Of a stretch of DNA of 64,000 nt, positions 61,561 through 64,000 are shown one piece after another. The translations under genes were made by a program, and so were the position numbers. Positions within the stretch are counted from its first letter, which is position 1. Each line of letters starts with the position of its first letter. The notes under the pieces are model-generated. The model saw nothing but the letters and a program-made list of their open reading frames with translations. It searched no databases and was not told the DNA's origin. The DNA comes from Juglans regia (Eukaryota > Streptophyta > Magnoliopsida > Fagales > Juglandaceae), in contig NC_049904.1 in the NCBI RefSeq assembly GCF_001411555.2, positions 34,161,534 through 34,225,533 on the forward strand. Reading direction: 5' to 3'.

Positions 61561-61819
61561 ACCTTGCATCTCCTTGCACACAGTGCGCACTCCCCATTAA
61601 CATGATAAAATACACATCGCAAGCAGAAATATATATGCAAATATGACAAATATAAAGCTTTTTTACCGTATTATAGTTTGGGCAAGAAAAAAATCTCATT
61701 CCAAGATTTTTATTGGTGTAAGATGTCTTTAGTTATGTTTTCAAACCACACTAACTTCACTGTAATTCATATATAGATTTGATTAACTCTTGGACATGTA
61801 TCATGTTTATTCTATTTAG

Positions 61820-61970
61820 GGTAGTGACCAATGTCTCATCGATACAACAGAGATTCCAGTGGGGGGATTCATATGAATTCTATTATTGTTGAGTCACTAT
61901 TACCATTGAAGTATGCTGCATTTTCCCATTGCTTTCGAACTGAAGCAGGTGCCGCAGGTGCAGCAACAAG
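61820..61970 (+). pseudogene. organellar-type seryl-tRNA synthetase exon fragment
   Basis: Bounded by acceptor TTTAG and donor AAG|GTAAAT. The frame encodes [14 protein letters not shown], then after a shift [18 protein letters not shown] and [15 protein letters not shown]. These match motif 2 of the class II catalytic core of seryl-tRNA synthetase, organellar type by my recollection. One base is missing in GTGGGGGGATTC, breaking the frame. No other exons are nearby, so it is a single-exon dead fragment. Confidence 0.75.
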
Positions 61971-62856
61971 GTAAATTATAAGCATACATACTTGTTTATT
62001 CTATGATTAGCTACATTGATATTTCAGTTAGGGATTTTCTTTTCTAGTTACCTTCAATGCATTTAAATAATACTTCTAACGGTCCTACTCCTTGGTGAGG
62101 TTCAACATCATCACAAAATGCATATAAATAATGGTTCTACCAAATCAGTTTAGACCACTTGAAGTAGGTATGTACAAGAATCATTGTGCATCTTGTACGT
62201 AGTTGGCACTATTTTACAATTGAGTAATATTAGATATATTTATGAATTGTGTAAGTACTACACACTCAAAATAGTAAGATTTATTATTATAAAATTAAAT
62301 TTTTTATGTAAATTCTATATTTACTTAATTTTTAAAAAAAGAATACGTGATACTTACATATTTTATAGCCTACATAGCTTGGGGAGAGCCAGGGCCTAAT
62401 AATGTTATATCATTTGATTTTGTAGAAAAAAAAAAAAAACAAAACAGATAACGGCATGTCGTATTCATAGGATAGGACCAGATATAGAATCATAGATAAT
62501 CAATTAAGAGCTATTCTGGGCATCAGCCCATATCCGCAGCATACCAGTGCTGTGGCTTTTTTTTTTTTTCACCCAATACACTTAGTGTGCAGCAGATGTT
62601 ATACACAGTAAAGTGCGATTTATATTTTCTCAATCAATTAAATATCCATTTATATATTATTAAATGATATGCTGAAGTATAATTTTTTCTATTATTAATT
62701 ACTCCCCTTGGTACTCATCGATCGAGGTTGAAGTTGAAGCAAAGCAAGCTAGCCAGGCTGAAAAGAAATAATAATTAAATATTGGTATATACGTACGTTA
62801 CTGCGCATACTCTGCGGCCAACTCGAGCCGATCACTTCATATTATATAGGAAGAAT

Positions 62857-63473
62857 TAGAGGTGTAACCATCCGGTCAGATCTGATTTTGAATAAAATCT
62901 AAGATCTAATTGGTATGTATTGATTTTGTATTTTTTAAAATCGATTACGCATTAGTTCGGTTCGGTTTTACCAGTTTCCGATCCGGTTCGATCAGATTTT
63001 TTGATTTTTTTAAGACTATTGGTATGATTATAAGTTATATATTAATATTAGTTATAAATTATATATTTAATATTAGTATTAGTTATAAACTTTTAGTATT
63101 AATTATAAGTATAACTAGTCTATAGTCTATATTAGACTATTAGTATTATTTATAAACTTATATATTGTATTAACATTTAATGTAATAATTTATAAATTAT
63201 AATATGAAACTATTTCATATATGAATATATATATATATGAAATTATAAATTAACATTTGATGTATAAATTTATAATTATACATTATATATAAAACTTATA
63301 TATAAAAATATTTTTTTTATATTTTTTTTTATCAACCGGTCCGGTCCAAAAAATTCCTAAACCGGAATTGACCCGTTTTCACATTCTAAGAACCGGTCTC
63401 GGACCGGACCGGTTCAAAACCGGTAAAATCGATCTGGTCCGAACCGGTTTTTCGATTTGAATTTACACTCCTA
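62857..63473. mobile_element. non-autonomous hAT-type element with 8-bp TSD (7/8)
   Basis: Ends are TAGAGGTGTAA and TTACACTCCTA (inverted, 9 of 11 matching). Flanks are GGAAGAAT (62849-62856) and GAAAGAAT (63474-63481), 7 of 8 identical. Subterminal CGGTTCGGTTTTACC, CCGGTCCGGTCC and GGACCGGACCGGTT repeats are those of plant hAT elements. The interior is AT-rich without a transposase. Confidence 0.88.
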
Positions 63474-63481
63474 GAAAGAAT

Positions 63482-64000
63482 AAATATAAATAAAAATCAC
63501 TGTTAAGAGCATATATTTTACATATATGATGTAGCATCATTTAGACCACATATATCTCCAAGTAAGTGTTGAAAACAATCAACTAGAATAAACTATGTAG
63601 TGAGTACAAAATATATATTGTTATAGTGATTTCTCTCTAATATTATTCTATGCAAATACGATAATTATTTTTTTATTTTTTATTTTAAGGGAAATACGAC
63701 AACTAATTAATCCTTTCAGAAATCAATAAATAACTAAATTATATACACCACCCTTGGCGGGATTGAGTCAATAAAATGTTGCGAATATTATTGCAAGTGT
63801 TTTACTTTTTTAAATATAACACGAAAAGTGCGAATAAAGTTTTGTTTAAACTAAAAGATCATTGTGATGATGTATACTGTGTAATGTCTCAACAGAAAGT
63901 TTAAATTACATAGTTTATATTTAAAAAAAAATCACTAATTAATGATATAATTAGAATTTTATTAAAATTTTATAAAGAGTAAAAACTTCTCATTCTCAAA
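63482..64000. other. AT-rich sequence to window end
   Basis: I see no gene or element here. Confidence 0.5.

Overview
The window is nuclear DNA of a woody-type eudicot plant. Genes are intron-rich with plant splice signals, spacers are very AT-rich and full of small transposons, and every recognisable protein belongs to a plant or general eukaryotic family. The repeated MITE with GAGTTGAGTTGAG ends and an AATATTATTATTATTTT core is one I associate with Juglandaceae/Fagales genomes; that placement is inference.

Layout. 1-8.9 kb: a possible 3' end of an unrecognised gene, MITEs, a decayed LINE RNase H piece and a ~3 kb CACTA-type element. 9.2-13.5 kb (+): an intact 11-exon subtilase close to Arabidopsis SBT4.14/XSP1. 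14.3-18.8 kb (-): a six-exon bZIP protein with an unusual basic region; its first intron holds a complete TRIM retrotransposon. 20.1-22.7 kb (-): a nine-exon calmodulin-binding IQM-family gene with a doubtful 5' end. 24.9-28.6 kb: a decayed hAT transposase region. 29.4-36.0 kb (-): an intact ten-exon monodehydroascorbate reductase (434 aa, ending in the peroxisomal tripeptide SKI) whose first intron holds a 3.5 kb LINE. 38.7-43.4 kb (-): a two-exon AGCVIII (KIPK-like) protein kinase with a second complete TRIM in its intron. 45.7-49.3 kb: a non-LTR insertion and a hAT-type insertion, both with target-site duplications. 51.3-53.8 kb (+): BUD31/G10 splicing factor. 55.3-57.4 kb: nested MITEs and a ~0.5 kb tandem duplication. 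58.6-62.0 kb: broken exon fragments of unrelated genes (COQ8/ABC1 kinase, organellar seryl-tRNA synthetase). 62.9-63.5 kb: another non-autonomous hAT element.

The six host genes are functionally unrelated: extracellular proteolysis, transcription, calmodulin binding, ascorbate recycling, AGC kinase signalling and splicing. There is no operon-like logic. The main theme is how well genes persist among transposons. Reading frames and splice phases add up exactly for five of the six genes despite intronic insertions. I see no CRISPR array, no recognisable rRNA or tRNA gene, and no convincing novel multi-gene system. The most interesting signals are the exactly bounded TRIM, hAT and non-LTR insertions, the LINE beside an MDAR splice acceptor, two GC-AG introns, the basic-region substitution in the bZIP, and the gene-fragment cluster at 59-62 kb.
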